Positions 26,297 to 34,536 of a stretch of 64,000 nucleotides of DNA are shown piece after piece (position 1 is the stretch's first letter; the number at the start of each line of letters is the position of its first letter). A program made the position numbers and the translations under genes. The stretch spans positions 1 to 64,000 of the forward strand of contig JAETRI010000010.1 of the NCBI GenBank assembly GCA_021770245.1, read 5' to 3'. The stretch comes from Lachnospiraceae bacterium (GTDB lineage: Bacteria; Bacillota; Clostridia; Lachnospirales; Lachnospiraceae). Under the pieces are notes generated by a model, which searched no databases, was not told where the DNA came from, and saw only the letters and a list, made by a program, of their open reading frames with translations.

Positions 26297-27767
26297 CCTC
26301 TTTTCCTCCTCTTATGTGTATACGCAGCACCTTTTTCGTATCTTCCCTCACCTTGACCGCGCTGCTGATCCGATGCCCCACTACCCACAGGATGTGGCTT
26401 CCGTCCGCCAGAAGCGGTATGCGGTCCCTCTCCCATGCCGGTATCCTTTCCTGGATCAGATATTCCTTCAGGCTCTTCCTCTGAAGTCCCTCGTTGATAC
26501 AAAGATAATCTCCCGGCCTTCTGGTCCTGACCGCCAGAGATTCTATTTTATCATAATCAAACCATTTCGTATATGTTTTTTGCTCGATTGGCACTAAAAA
26601 TCCTCCCGTTTCCAGGGAAAATTCCAAAAATCCCAATCCCGGCAGCACGATTTCGCCTCTTTTGCATTCCCGGATCGGTCCGGTCAGGCTGATCTCCCGG
26701 GACGGCAGAATGTCTTTTTGCTCCTCCGCCCTCCCCTGGCCCCTTTGCCTCTCCTCCCGCTCGGCCGGATTCCGCAGGATCACACGGTCAAAGCTGCGTA
26801 CGGCCTCCAGCCCGCAGGGCAGCAATACCCTGCGCCCGCCCTGCTTTTCAAACAGGCCGCGCACCGCGGCTACATGACTTGTTCCCAAATCCTTTCCCCC
26901 GCCGGAAAGCCTTTTCAACGCTTCTAACAGCATATGGCCCTGCAGCAGACCGTCCTCCCGGAGAAAAGCGTGCACGTCAATTTCCGTCCTCTCTCGGCTT
27001 TCCTCTTTTACACAGCGTCCCATCGCTTCCCGGGTCATGCGGAGCACATAATCCGCCGTGGCGGAAAGCAGTTCCGCTTCCTGTGCCAGATGAATGTCCG
27101 CTCCCTGGCAGACTGCCTGGCGCGCGTAAGGAAGGATATGGTTCCTGATCCGGTTTCTGGTATAAGTATCGGTCACATTGCTCTCATCTATACGCCACGC
27201 AATCTTTCTTTCTGCGAGCCATCCTTCGATTTCTTCCCTGCCCAGGCACAGAAGCGGCCGAATCACATTTCCCCTCACGGGCCGGATGGAACCCATCCCG
27301 GCAAGCCCCGTCCCCCGAAACAGGTGGAAAAGAAGCGTCTCCGCCCTGTCGTTTCTGTTATGGGCCACTGCGATGCGGTCAGCCCCAAAGCGCTCTGCCG
27401 CTTCCGAAAACGCCTCATACCGCGCCTTACGCCCCGCTTCCTCCACGGACATACCCTGTTCCTTTGCCAGGCCTTCCACATCCGTCTCCTTCAAATAAAA
27501 GGGGACAAAGAGCGCCTTACAGAGTTTCTCCACATACCGGGCGTCCTCCGCCGCTTCCGGGCGTATCCTGTGGTTTACATGTACCACGGCGATCCTCCAC
27601 CCGAATTCCTCTGCCAGCCCGGTTAACAGATACAGAAGGCAGACGGAATCCGCGCCGCCGGAAACTCCGGCCACGATCCTGCTTCCCGTCTCCGCCATCC
27701 GTTCCCTTTCCATATAATCCCGGACCCTTTCCATAAGCCCGTCCCGTCCTGCGCCCATCCGACCCAC
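26289..27767 (-). CDS. tilS: tRNA(Ile)-lysidine synthetase TilS
   Basis: This 492-residue enzyme modifies C34 of the CAU-anticodon tRNA-Ile to lysidine. The N-terminal PP-loop is VSGGADS (about 35-41), followed by VHVNHRIR (about 60) and the conserved AVAHNRNDRAETLLFHLFRGTGL segment (about 134-155), and a C-terminal TilS substrate-binding domain (about 390-470). The start may be GTG 27767 (AAGGGAG seven bases upstream), ATG 27758, or ATG 27734. It belongs to the spoIIE-tilS-hpt-ftsH series, but a long palindrome sits between it and spoIIE. Confidence 0.94.
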   Translation of the reverse strand: MGRMGAGRDGLMERVRDYMERERMAETGSRIVAGVSGGADSVCLLYLLTGLAEEFGWRIAVVHVNHRIRPEAAEDARYVEKLCKALFVPFYLKETDVEGLAKEQGMSVEEAGRKARYEAFSEAAERFGADRIAVAHNRNDRAETLLFHLFRGTGLAGMGSIRPVRGNVIRPLLCLGREEIEGWLAERKIAWRIDESNVTDTYTRNRIRNHILPYARQAVCQGADIHLAQEAELLSATADYVLRMTREAMGRCVKEESRERTEIDVHAFLREDGLLQGHMLLEALKRLSGGGKDLGTSHVAAVRGLFEKQGGRRVLLPCGLEAVRSFDRVILRNPAEREERQRGQGRAEEQKDILPSREISLTGPIRECKRGEIVLPGLGFLEFSLETGGFLVPIEQKTYTKWFDYDKIESLAVRTRRPGDYLCINEGLQRKSLKEYLIQERIPAWERDRIPLLADGSHILWVVGHRISSAVKVREDTKKVLRIHIRGGKEDG

Positions 27768-27852
27768 TGTCTGGCTCCCTTCCCTCTTTTTTCTCTGCCT
27801 CCCACTATATCCAATCCCCGGGAAAAAGTCAAATCAAGCCGGGAGCCTTGCA

Positions 27853-27957
27853 CGCCAAACGCATGAATGATCCTGCACCACCCCTGCCCGTCCCCGCGGC
27901 GCATGATGATCCAGCGGGGACGGGCAGGGGTGGCGCAGGATCCGCAGGGTCATTCTG
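27853..27957. repeat. GC-rich palindromic element between spoIIE and tilS
   Basis: The left end CCAAACGCATGAATGATCC leads into arms of about 28 bases (CCTGCACCACCCCTGCCCG... pairing with ...CGGGCAGGGGTGGCGCAGG) around a short spacer, and the far end carries GGGTCATTCTGGG. It interrupts an otherwise tightly packed operon without an obvious terminator U-run. Confidence 0.75.
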
Positions 27958-27980
27958 GGAATCCATGCTCCCTGCATCCG

Positions 27981-29177
27981 TTACTGCCGCTGTCTTTCCC
28001 AGATCCCAGCCACCAGTACCGTCATATCGTCCCTGATACGGCCTTCGCTGTGTTCGATGGCGTACCGCATGATCTGCCCCGCCATCTCGGACGGGGAAAG
28101 GATGTCCAGGCCGGCCAGCAGCTCGCAGATCCGCTCCTCTCCGTCCTCCGTAGGCCATCCCTCCGTCACACCGTCCGAAAGCAGGATAATATAATCCCCG
28201 TCATAAATTTCCCGTCTGATTCTTTCCGGCCGCATGCGCCCGAAGGCGCCCAGTGGCAGTGTTGCCGCCGCCACCTTTTCCACCGTACTTCCGTGCTTGA
28301 TAAAGCTCGCGGCGGCTCCCGCCTTCAGAAACTGGCATCTGCCCTCGTATAGATCCACGCTGCACAAATCCAGCGTAGGAAGCTTGTCCTCCCTTCCGTT
28401 CCCCGTTACCGCGCCGTTTAAAAGCCGAACCGCCATTTCCGGCTCCAATCCTGCCTCCAGCATAGCTTCCGTCATATCCGCCACGGCGCCGCTGTCCCGA
28501 AATGCTTCCTCCCCGGATCCCATCCCGTCGCTGAGCACCACGCTCAGATTCCCGTCCTCCGCTTCAAAAAAAGCAAAATTATCCCCGGAAACCGTCTCCG
28601 TCTCTTTCACCGCCCGGGCCGATCCCGTCATATAGATATAGCCGGGTTCCTCCTCAAAAAAATAGCATAACGGATCCTCTCCGATAAAAAAGGAGTTCCT
28701 TTTTGCGGACACCAGGCGCATATCCATGAGTACGGAAAGGTAATCGGCCGCTTCCTCCGCCGTCCTGGCGCTCTTTGTCCGGGAGGATAAGGTGACGGAC
28801 AGCTCCATATGACCGTTTCCCCTCTGTACCAGATACAGATCGCCGGCCAGGATCCCTTCCCCCAGAAGCCCTTTGGCAATCTGCTTCTGCCGTCTGGTTC
28901 CCAAGCTGATAAACCGGACGGATTCATCCGCCACGCCGTTCATCATATCGGCCAGCCCCTGCAGGTTTCCCGCAAAAATCCGTCGTTCCTCCGCCATTCT
29001 TTTCCTGATAAAACAGGCCGGCCTGGTCCCGCCGCCTTCCTTTCCTTCCCCGGATTCTTCCTCCCCGAAAATCTGCGCCAGATTCCGGAACGTATCCGCA
29101 CAAACCTGTATCCTGCGCCTGCCATATTCCAAAAGATATGCGGACTGTGCCGATTCCATCACACCCCTGCTCTTCAT
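27981..29177 (-). CDS. spoIIE: SpoIIE-family PP2C phosphatase lacking the membrane domain
   Basis: This 398-residue protein matches the C-terminal half of SpoIIE. A helical regulatory segment (about 1-40, YGRRRIQVCADTFRNLAQIF) is followed by the PP2C phosphatase with LSDGMGSGEEA (about 213-223), LPTLDLCSVDL and the final RDDMTVLVAGIW. SpoIIE dephosphorylates SpoIIAA to activate sigma-F in the forespore. The gene lies in the canonical place between divIC and tilS. Bacillus SpoIIE is about 825 residues with ten N-terminal membrane helices; none are present here, and I see no membrane ORF upstream. The ATG at 29177 has AAAGGTGG upstream. Confidence 0.85.
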   Translation of the reverse strand: MKSRGVMESAQSAYLLEYGRRRIQVCADTFRNLAQIFGEEESGEGKEGGGTRPACFIRKRMAEERRIFAGNLQGLADMMNGVADESVRFISLGTRRQKQIAKGLLGEGILAGDLYLVQRGNGHMELSVTLSSRTKSARTAEEAADYLSVLMDMRLVSAKRNSFFIGEDPLCYFFEEEPGYIYMTGSARAVKETETVSGDNFAFFEAEDGNLSVVLSDGMGSGEEAFRDSGAVADMTEAMLEAGLEPEMAVRLLNGAVTGNGREDKLPTLDLCSVDLYEGRCQFLKAGAAASFIKHGSTVEKVAAATLPLGAFGRMRPERIRREIYDGDYIILLSDGVTEGWPTEDGEERICELLAGLDILSPSEMAGQIMRYAIEHSEGRIRDDMTVLVAGIWERQRQ

Positions 29178-29239
29178 CCTTTCAACCACCTTTCTTCCGG
29201 CCGGCTTTAAGCCGCCGTCTGGGTTGATTATACGCAACC

Positions 29240-29470
29240 TCAGCCGCATGATTTGTCAAAGCATGGCCGCACTCCTCTTTTTTTCATCTGGAACTTTTTC
29301 CCTTTTTCCCTTTCTTTTTCCCTTCCTATCGGATAAAAGGTCGCTTTCCGTCTTTCAAAGATCGAGTAAGGAAGATTTTCTTCCTGCTTTCCGCTTGGTC
29401 CGCATGCTGCAAAACAGCTAACTTCCATATGCGCTCCTGCGCATAAAAAGAGACCGGACTTTGCTTCCAT
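29240..29470 (-). CDS. Possible small basic protein between divIC and spoIIE
   Basis: A 76-codon frame begins one base past the divIC stop region with GAGGGAG five bases before ATG 29470. An internal ATG at 29428 follows a hairpin TATGCGC-AGGA-GCGCATA that holds AGGAG in its loop. The product has cysteines near its middle and a Lys/Arg/Glu-rich C-terminus and resembles nothing I recognise. It fills a space of about 300 bases that is otherwise empty. It may be only a chance frame. Confidence 0.25.
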   Translation of the reverse strand: MEAKSGLFLCAGAHMEVSCFAACGPSGKQEENLPYSIFERRKATFYPIGREKEREKGKKFQMKKRGVRPCFDKSCG

Positions 29471-29480
29471 CCGATCTCCC

Positions 29481-29789
29481 TCATTTTTCCGGCTTATAGA
29501 TGATTTCTCCCTCATTTACCAGGCCCAGCTTTTCCTTGGCCACTTCCTCCACATACTTTTTCGTCTGAGTATATTTCCTGTACTCTTCGATCTGCTCCGC
29601 CCGTTCATATTCCGCGTCTATCTGTTCCTGAAGCGCCGTTTCCCTCAGCTTGTATGCCGCCCGCTTTTCCTCCAGCTGTGCGCTTTTAGCGGAAACCACC
29701 ACCAGAAGCATGAATACCACCGTGGTCACCAGAAACATGGCAAAATGGTTCTGTTTCTTTTTACGAAAGACCACTTTTCTTTTTATCAT
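29481..29789 (-). CDS. divIC: Septum formation initiator DivIC/FtsL-like
   Basis: This 102-residue bitopic protein has a basic N-terminus (KRKVVFRKKKQ), one membrane helix (about 17-36) and an extracytoplasmic coiled coil (about 37-85, QLEEKRAAYKLRETALQEQID), ending with the KLGLVNEGEIIY motif typical of DivIC-family proteins. It takes part in septum assembly with DivIB and FtsL. Its start overlaps yabQ by 29 bases, implying translational coupling. Confidence 0.9.
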   Translation of the reverse strand: MIKRKVVFRKKKQNHFAMFLVTTVVFMLLVVVSAKSAQLEEKRAAYKLRETALQEQIDAEYERAEQIEEYRKYTQTKKYVEEVAKEKLGLVNEGEIIYKPEK

Positions 29790-30312
29790 CCAATTCCCCC
29801 TTTTTGCGTAAAAGCCCCCTTCTTTTTTTCATTTTAATCGTTTTGCGCCATACAGTCAACCTGGAATTTATCCTCCTGCATCCCATCCGCATCCGGTGCG
29901 CGCACCTGCGTGCCGCCCGGCCCCCCAGGATTCTCCCTTTTTTCCATAGAAAGCGAAACGGTGCCGTCAGCTTCCACAGGAACTTTCCCAGGAGCGCGAG
30001 GATCCTGTTTATCAGGCCGGAAATCAGGCTCACGAAGGGAGCGCTCAGCGTATTTTTATACAGAAGCATACCGGCCCCCGCCCCGATAACCGAAAACCAG
30101 CGGAACATCCCGTTATTCTCGTAATAGAGCAGGTAGAAAATACCGGCCGTGGCCAGGATCCAGAATATCAGGTCTTCCAGAGATAACAGCAATGTCCTGT
30201 GGGGGATAATCCGTCTCAGGATACGGAACAGATCATAAAATAAAGTAATGCAGGCTCCCAGGAGAAAGGAATGCAGCATGAACCATCCTTCCCCAGCAAT
30301 CTGACCGCTCAC
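29761..30312 (-). CDS. yabQ: Spore cortex biosynthesis protein YabQ
   Basis: This 183-residue protein has about four membrane helices in its first 110 residues (FLLGACITLFYDLFRILRR..., LEDLIFWILATAGIFYLLY) and a very basic C-terminal tail. The LFYDLFR and DLIFW motifs are those of YabQ, needed for cortex formation in Bacillus. GTG 30312 follows AGTAGGTGG; the gene starts nine bases after yabP ends. The position between yabP and divIC is canonical. Confidence 0.9.
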   Translation of the reverse strand: MSGQIAGEGWFMLHSFLLGACITLFYDLFRILRRIIPHRTLLLSLEDLIFWILATAGIFYLLYYENNGMFRWFSVIGAGAGMLLYKNTLSAPFVSLISGLINRILALLGKFLWKLTAPFRFLWKKGRILGGRAARRCAHRMRMGCRRINSRLTVWRKTIKMKKRRGLLRKKGELDDKKKSGLS

Positions 30313-30320
30313 ACAGCCAC

Positions 30321-30611
30321 CTACTTAAAAAGCCTGGCAAAAAGGGACTCCCCTTTTCCGCCGTATCCCGTGTTCTCGGAATAGGTCAGACTGTCGATCC
30401 TGCCGTCCACATCCACCTCTCCCTTATCCAGCATTAGGCGGCTTACATGCAGGTCCGTCCCTTTGATCATCAGCATCCCCTGTTCGGTTTCCAGAAGGAC
30501 TTCCGCCACGTCAAAGGACAGCACGTCGCATACACCGCTGATATTGCACAGCCCTCTGTCCGTCAAAGAAATTTTGTGCTGCCTCCCCCTGCCTGCATTC
30601 AGTTCTTCCAT
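30321..30611 (-). CDS. yabP: Sporulation protein YabP
   Basis: This 96-residue protein of the YabP/YqfC family has the conserved HKISLTDRG near the N-terminus, FDVAEVLLETEQGMLMIKG in the middle and LDKGEVDVDGRIDSLTYSE towards the end, which are the family signatures. In Bacillus, YabP is needed for sporulation and is made under mother-cell control. GAGGAGGG precedes ATG 30611. Confidence 0.93.
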   Translation of the reverse strand: MEELNAGRGRQHKISLTDRGLCNISGVCDVLSFDVAEVLLETEQGMLMIKGTDLHVSRLMLDKGEVDVDGRIDSLTYSENTGYGGKGESLFARLFK

Positions 30612-30720
30612 AACCCGGCCCTCCTCGTTTCCCTGCTTTCCGGAAACAGCTTCCCATATACTGCTTCTTTAAGATATATATGTGGGCGGGCCGGGCAGTA
30701 TTCATGGTCCTCACGGTTCT

Positions 30721-30960
30721 TTACAGATACCGGAACAACTCCTTTGCCTCTTCCTTTCTTACCGTCTCCTGCACGCTAAGGACCTCCACCTTTACGTCCT
30801 TGGTGCCGAAGGCGATGGTGATCACGTCCCCTTCCTTCACGTTTGCGGATGCCTTGGCCGGCTTGTCATTGATCAGTACGCGCCCTGCATCGCAGGCCTC
30901 GTTCGCTACCGTACGCCTCTTGATCAGCCGGGATACCTTTAAATACTTATCCAGTCTCAT
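30721..30960 (-). CDS. S4-domain RNA-binding protein (RqcP/YabO-like)
   Basis: This 79-residue protein is a single S4 domain: MRLDKYLKVSRLIKRRTVANEAC, then GRVLINDKPAKASANVKEGD. The family includes RqcP (YabO), which works with RqcH in alanine tailing on stalled 50S subunits; that role is known for Bacillus and inferred here. ATG 30960 was chosen because the S4 domain starts there and AGGGGG lies upstream, right after a TATCGC/GCGATA hairpin leader. It precedes yabP. Confidence 0.92.
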   Translation of the reverse strand: MRLDKYLKVSRLIKRRTVANEACDAGRVLINDKPAKASANVKEGDVITIAFGTKDVKVEVLSVQETVRKEEAKELFRYL

Positions 30961-30976
30961 TTTCCATCCCCCTGCA

Positions 30977-31041
30977 TATCGCAGGCAGAGCCCGCGATAC
31001 CGTCTCAAAATAGAGATTCTGAAACTTCGTTTCAAATCTCT
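30977..31041. repeat. Double small-hairpin element in the S4-gene leader
   Basis: A TATCGCAGG/CCCGCGATA hairpin (30,977-30,999) is followed by GAGATT...TGAAAC-TTC-GTTTCA...AATCTC (about 31,013-31,041). The same two hairpins recur at 52,812-52,871 and 63,442-63,503, and the first alone at 51,654-51,676. Confidence 0.65.
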
Positions 31042-31124
31042 CCCATTCCGCCCTGGCGGGCTCCCAAATCTGTCTAAAAAAGCGGCCGCCGTTCCCCCGG
31101 CAGCCGCTATTATACCGATACAGA

Positions 31125-31400
31125 TTATGCGTTCAGCATGTCCTTGAAAGCCTTGCCGGCTTTGAATCTGGGCGCCTTGGAAGCAGCGATCTGCATGGGC
31201 TCCCCGCTCTGCGGATTCCTTCCTTCCCTTGCCGCCCTCTCGGACACCTCAAAAGTACCAAAACCAACCAGCTGAACCTTGCCGCCCTTCTTCAGTTCGC
31301 AAGCCACCGTTTCCGTGAAAGCCGCGATTACCTTTTCCGCATCCTTCCTGGAAATTTCAGCCTTATCAGCAATAGCCGCTACTAATTCTGTTTTGTTCAT
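31125..31400 (-). CDS. hup: HU-family DNA-binding protein
   Basis: This 91-residue nucleoid protein starts MNKTELVAAIADKAEISRKDAEKV and contains GFGTFEVSERAAREGRNPQSGE and the intercalating arm, ending KAPRFKAGKAFKDML. It matches HU in length and every key segment. AGGAGG precedes ATG 31400 and a consensus promoter lies upstream. It is the probable first gene of the operon running to ftsH, though strong HU expression suggests a partial stop after it. Confidence 0.97.
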   Translation of the reverse strand: MNKTELVAAIADKAEISRKDAEKVIAAFTETVACELKKGGKVQLVGFGTFEVSERAAREGRNPQSGEPMQIAASKAPRFKAGKAFKDMLNA

Positions 31401-31471
31401 TATGAACTCCTCCTGTAATCGATTTTAGTTGTGTCTATGCAAAAAGAGCGAACTCTTAAAACACTATATTA

Positions 31472-31500
31472 TATATAAACGCTCATGTTGCCTTTGTCAA
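31472..31500 (-). promoter_or_regulatory. Promoter of the HU gene
   Basis: On the minus strand a perfect TTGACA (31500-31495), a 17-base spacer and TATATA (31477-31472) lie about 70 bases before the start. Confidence 0.7.
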
Positions 31501-31558
31501 GCCTTTCCCCGAAAAACCTGCGTTATTCTGCCGCATTCTCCGGTTTTGTCCCGCCCGG

Positions 31559-32530
31559 TCACCTGAAAACACTGGTAAGAAACGCCTTCTTATCGTCCTC
31601 CTGACGCAGAAGCCTTTCCAGCTTTTCCCGATTTTTACCGGGTATCCAGGCTTTCCCGTTATTGTAGTAAAAGTTGACGATCTTCCAAAATTTCTCCGGA
31701 TAGGAAAAGCGGTAATAAAGCTGTCTCCGGTCCCCGTCCGTCAGCGCCCGCTGTGTTTCATAGGCCGTCAGGATGCTCACGGCCAGGCTCACGGACCAGT
31801 TATTTTTCTCCAGAAGCTTTCTCATGAACAGATACAGATCCCGCACCGGATTGTCCAGAAGATACTTCTCAAAATTGACCACCGTAAAGCCGTCCGTTTT
31901 CCATAGAAGATTGTGGTGCTGAAAGTCCCCATGGCAGAACCCGGCGTCCGTCTGCTGCGCACACTCGCTCTTTGTTCCCATGTATTCCGCCGTTTCGAGG
32001 GCTTTTTCATAGAAAAAATCATAATGCTGGAAGAGGAAGCGTTCAAACTCCGTTTTCTGACCTTTTTCCCTGAGATATTTCCGCACCTTCTTCAGCTCCC
32101 GGTTGTGCTTACCGTATTCGTTTTCCAGGCTGAACGCGGGCACGGGATATTCCTTTGCCAGTTCCGGAAGGCGCATGGCATTATGCAGCTTTCCGAGAGT
32201 CTTTACCGCATTCTGGCATTCTTTTACGTCCCTCAGATTACATTCCCGCCCCTCAGGCCAGGTTTTCACGATATAAGGAGTCCGGTCCTGATCATAGGTA
32301 ATCAGTTCCCCGTCTTTATTTCTCCAAAGCTGTTCCGTATCCGCAAATCCGTTCTCCCGGACGGAGGAAAGCAGCTTTTCCTGTATCTGCAGCCTTGCCG
32401 CAGGGCCGGTATACTCCTTCAGGATCAGCCACCCGGCCGGCGTCTGTCCGAGGATGGCCCCTCTCCCCTTCGTAGTCCGGAGGATCTCTATATCATAATT
32501 ATCAAATACGCTTACCGCTCTGTCGTTCAC
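31559..32530 (-). CDS. CotS-family spore coat protein (kinase-like fold)
   Basis: This 323-residue protein has an aminoglycoside-phosphotransferase/choline-kinase-like fold. The catalytic-loop equivalent is HGDFQHHNLL (about 200-209), followed by VVNFEKY, where Asn 219 stands in the place of the metal-binding Asp of active kinases, and then PVRDLYLFMRKLLEKNNW. The last segment and the NFE variant are what I know from CotS/YutH-type coat proteins of Clostridia, so the protein is probably structural or a divergent kinase. GTG 32530 has GGGAGGAAA upstream. It lies 56 bases after cca on the same strand. Confidence 0.82.
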   Translation of the reverse strand: MNDRAVSVFDNYDIEILRTTKGRGAILGQTPAGWLILKEYTGPAARLQIQEKLLSSVRENGFADTEQLWRNKDGELITYDQDRTPYIVKTWPEGRECNLRDVKECQNAVKTLGKLHNAMRLPELAKEYPVPAFSLENEYGKHNRELKKVRKYLREKGQKTEFERFLFQHYDFFYEKALETAEYMGTKSECAQQTDAGFCHGDFQHHNLLWKTDGFTVVNFEKYLLDNPVRDLYLFMRKLLEKNNWSVSLAVSILTAYETQRALTDGDRRQLYYRFSYPEKFWKIVNFYYNNGKAWIPGKNREKLERLLRQEDDKKAFLTSVFR

Positions 32531-32586
32531 CGCCGTTTCCTCCCTCTCATACCAGGTACTACCATCTTATGAAGAGGGGCGGAAAG

Positions 32587-33987
32587 TTATGTTTCTTTCG
32601 GAAGGTTCGCCAGCAAATATTCTTTCGTATTCCGGGACGGATCGTCCAGTACCATCTGCAGAAGGGCCTGCAGCGTACGGCCCAGTCCCGGCCCCGGTTT
32701 TTGGCCTGCCGCCATCAGATCCCGTCCGTCCACGGCCAGATCCTTCAGGGTCAGGCAGTCTCCCTGCTCCCGGATCTGCCCCGCCAGCCTTTCCAGCCGC
32801 ATAAGCCAATCCAGCTTTTCCTGCCGGCGGTAATCGCTCTGCGCCTCCAGATCGGCCCTTTTCACCTGTAGAAGAAGGGGAAACAGCTCCGGCCCGACCC
32901 GCGAAACGGCGCGGCGCACGGCCCGGATGTCCGGCTCTATCCTGTAATCGTGCCAGTATACCAGGGCGCAGACCCGGTCCGTGGTATCGTTGTCATACCG
33001 CAGCCTCTTTAGCACCCGGCGGGCCATTTCGCTTCCGGCTTTCGCATGGCCGTAGAAATGATCAATCCCCTTTTCGTCTCTGGTGTGGCATTCGGCTTTT
33101 CCGAAGTCATGATACAAAAGAGCCAGGCGCAGACATTTATCCGCGGGGGAGGCCTTCATGGCATGCAGGGTATGTTCTCCCACGCAATAGCAGTGATGGG
33201 GATTGTTTTGGGGCAGTTCCATCAGCCGGTCGAATTCCGGCAGGATGACCCGGGTAATGCCCGTCTCCCAGGCAATCCGCAGATAATCCGGATGAGGGCT
33301 CGTTACGAGCTTGGTTAACTCCACCTGAATCCGCTCGGCGCTTACCTTTTCCAGGCAGGCCGCATGGCGGCGGATGGCCTCCCCGGTTTTCTTTTCGATG
33401 GAGAAACCCAGCTGCGCGGAAAACCGTACCGCGCGCATAATCCGAAGGGCATCTTCCCCGAACCGTTCATCCGCCTCTCCCACACACCGGATGACCCCTT
33501 CTTCCAGATCCTTCTGTCCGCCGAAAATGTCCACCAGCCCCTTTTTTTCATTATAAGCCATGGCATTGACGGTAAAATCCCTGCGCCCGAGGTCCTCCCT
33601 CAGCTCGCCGGTAAACGCTACCTCCTTCGGATGTCTGCCGTCTTCGTATTCCCCATCCACACGATAGGTAGTAACTTCATAACCGCTTCCCTGCCACAGC
33701 ACCGTCACCGTGCCGTGGGCCAGTCCGGTATCCACCGTCCGTTTAAACAGCCGTTTTACTTCCTCCGGCCTGGCCGACGTGGTGATATCCCAATCGCTGG
33801 GCGCACGCCCCAGCAGGCTGTCACGCACACATCCTCCCACGGCATAGGCCTCATATCCCGCCTCCTCCAGCCTGCGGACGATCTCACCGACCGCCTCCGG
33901 AAGCCGGATCCCCTTCCTTCCGGACTCTGTCTCTTCCCCGTTTTCCCGAGGCCTCTCCCCGGCCCGTTCCCTGTTTTCCTTTTCCAA
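32587..33987 (-). CDS. cca: CCA tRNA nucleotidyltransferase
   Basis: This protein of about 466 residues adds or repairs the 3' CCA of tRNAs; none of the four tRNA genes here encodes CCA. The class II nucleotidyltransferase head shows AVGGCVRDSLLGRAPSDWDI (about 45-64), then RRDFTVNAMAYN, and an RNA-binding neck. An HD-type domain follows in the middle (CLRLALLYHDFGKAECH), and a tail. The longest frame starts at GTG 34098 but crosses a perfect palindrome; TTG 33987, with AAGG eight bases upstream, gives the normal family length and is preferred. Confidence 0.92.
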   Translation of the reverse strand: MEKENRERAGERPRENGEETESGRKGIRLPEAVGEIVRRLEEAGYEAYAVGGCVRDSLLGRAPSDWDITTSARPEEVKRLFKRTVDTGLAHGTVTVLWQGSGYEVTTYRVDGEYEDGRHPKEVAFTGELREDLGRRDFTVNAMAYNEKKGLVDIFGGQKDLEEGVIRCVGEADERFGEDALRIMRAVRFSAQLGFSIEKKTGEAIRRHAACLEKVSAERIQVELTKLVTSPHPDYLRIAWETGITRVILPEFDRLMELPQNNPHHCYCVGEHTLHAMKASPADKCLRLALLYHDFGKAECHTRDEKGIDHFYGHAKAGSEMARRVLKRLRYDNDTTDRVCALVYWHDYRIEPDIRAVRRAVSRVGPELFPLLLQVKRADLEAQSDYRRQEKLDWLMRLERLAGQIREQGDCLTLKDLAVDGRDLMAAGQKPGPGLGRTLQALLQMVLDDPSRNTKEYLLANLPKET

Positions 33988-34005
33988 TTTTATACCCTTG
34001 CCTTT

Positions 34006-34031
34006 CCCGTTTTGGGTACTCCCAAAACGGG
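34006..34031. promoter_or_regulatory. Perfect 11-bp-arm palindrome in the cca leader
   Basis: CCCGTTTTGGG-TACT-CCCAAAACGGG is a perfect inverted repeat ending 19 bases before the preferred cca start. It may be a protein operator or an RNA hairpin. No U-run follows. The rest of 34,032-34,290 shows nothing I can assign. Confidence 0.5.
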
Positions 34032-34294
34032 AATAGGCCCAAATCCGTAAGATCCCGATCCTGCCTTGGGAAAGCACGCCCCAAAAAGGCCGCCGCACAC
34101 CGCTGCCGCGCGTCCCGGAAGCGCCGCACGGAAAGCCCGGCGGTATTTTCGGCTCCCTCTTCCTGCCATAGAGGAGAAACCCGCTTTCCCGTATCCATCC
34201 TATTATATCGTATAATCTGTTGTCAACCGTCGGATTATGTTCCGCTTCCTGTTGTGCATTGTATACAAAAATTTATTTTGGGCATTTTTTAGTG

Positions 34295-34323
34295 TTGACA
34301 GTCCCTAAAAACAGCGCTATGAT
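34295..34323 (+). promoter_or_regulatory. Promoter of the cold-shock gene
   Basis: A perfect TTGACA (34295-34300), a 17-base spacer and TATGAT (34318-34323) imply a transcript with a leader of about 205 bases. Confidence 0.8.
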
Positions 34324-34354
34324 AGGGTCGTATTCAAAAAACGATTCAATGATT

Positions 34355-34415
34355 TCACATATTTTTGTAAGTCTTTGACACGTTCGAAGGTTTACAAAAA
34401 TATGTGATTTTTTTG
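34355..34415 (+). promoter_or_regulatory. Terminator-like hairpin in the cold-shock leader
   Basis: TCACATATTTTTGTAA (34355-34370) and TTACAAAAATATGTGA (34392-34407) form a perfect 16-base stem, followed at once by seven T residues. It lies between the promoter and the coding sequence, so it could act as an attenuator or temperature-sensitive leader structure. It is AT-rich and so should change stability over a physiological temperature range. Confidence 0.6.
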
Positions 34416-34536
34416 GGTCGAGGATACACGGGACAGGAAATATCCGGAATCTTACCGGCAAACCCGAGTTCTGATATGTCTTCTGCCCAGAGACAGGAGC
34501 ATATTATAATTTTTATTATTTTAAGGAGGGTACCTT

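Noticed and set aside
31559-32530. Loss of a kinase catalytic Asp as a sign of a broken gene
   Set aside because: The Asn in VVNFEKY fits the variant I know from clostridial CotS-type coat proteins, so it is probably normal for the family.
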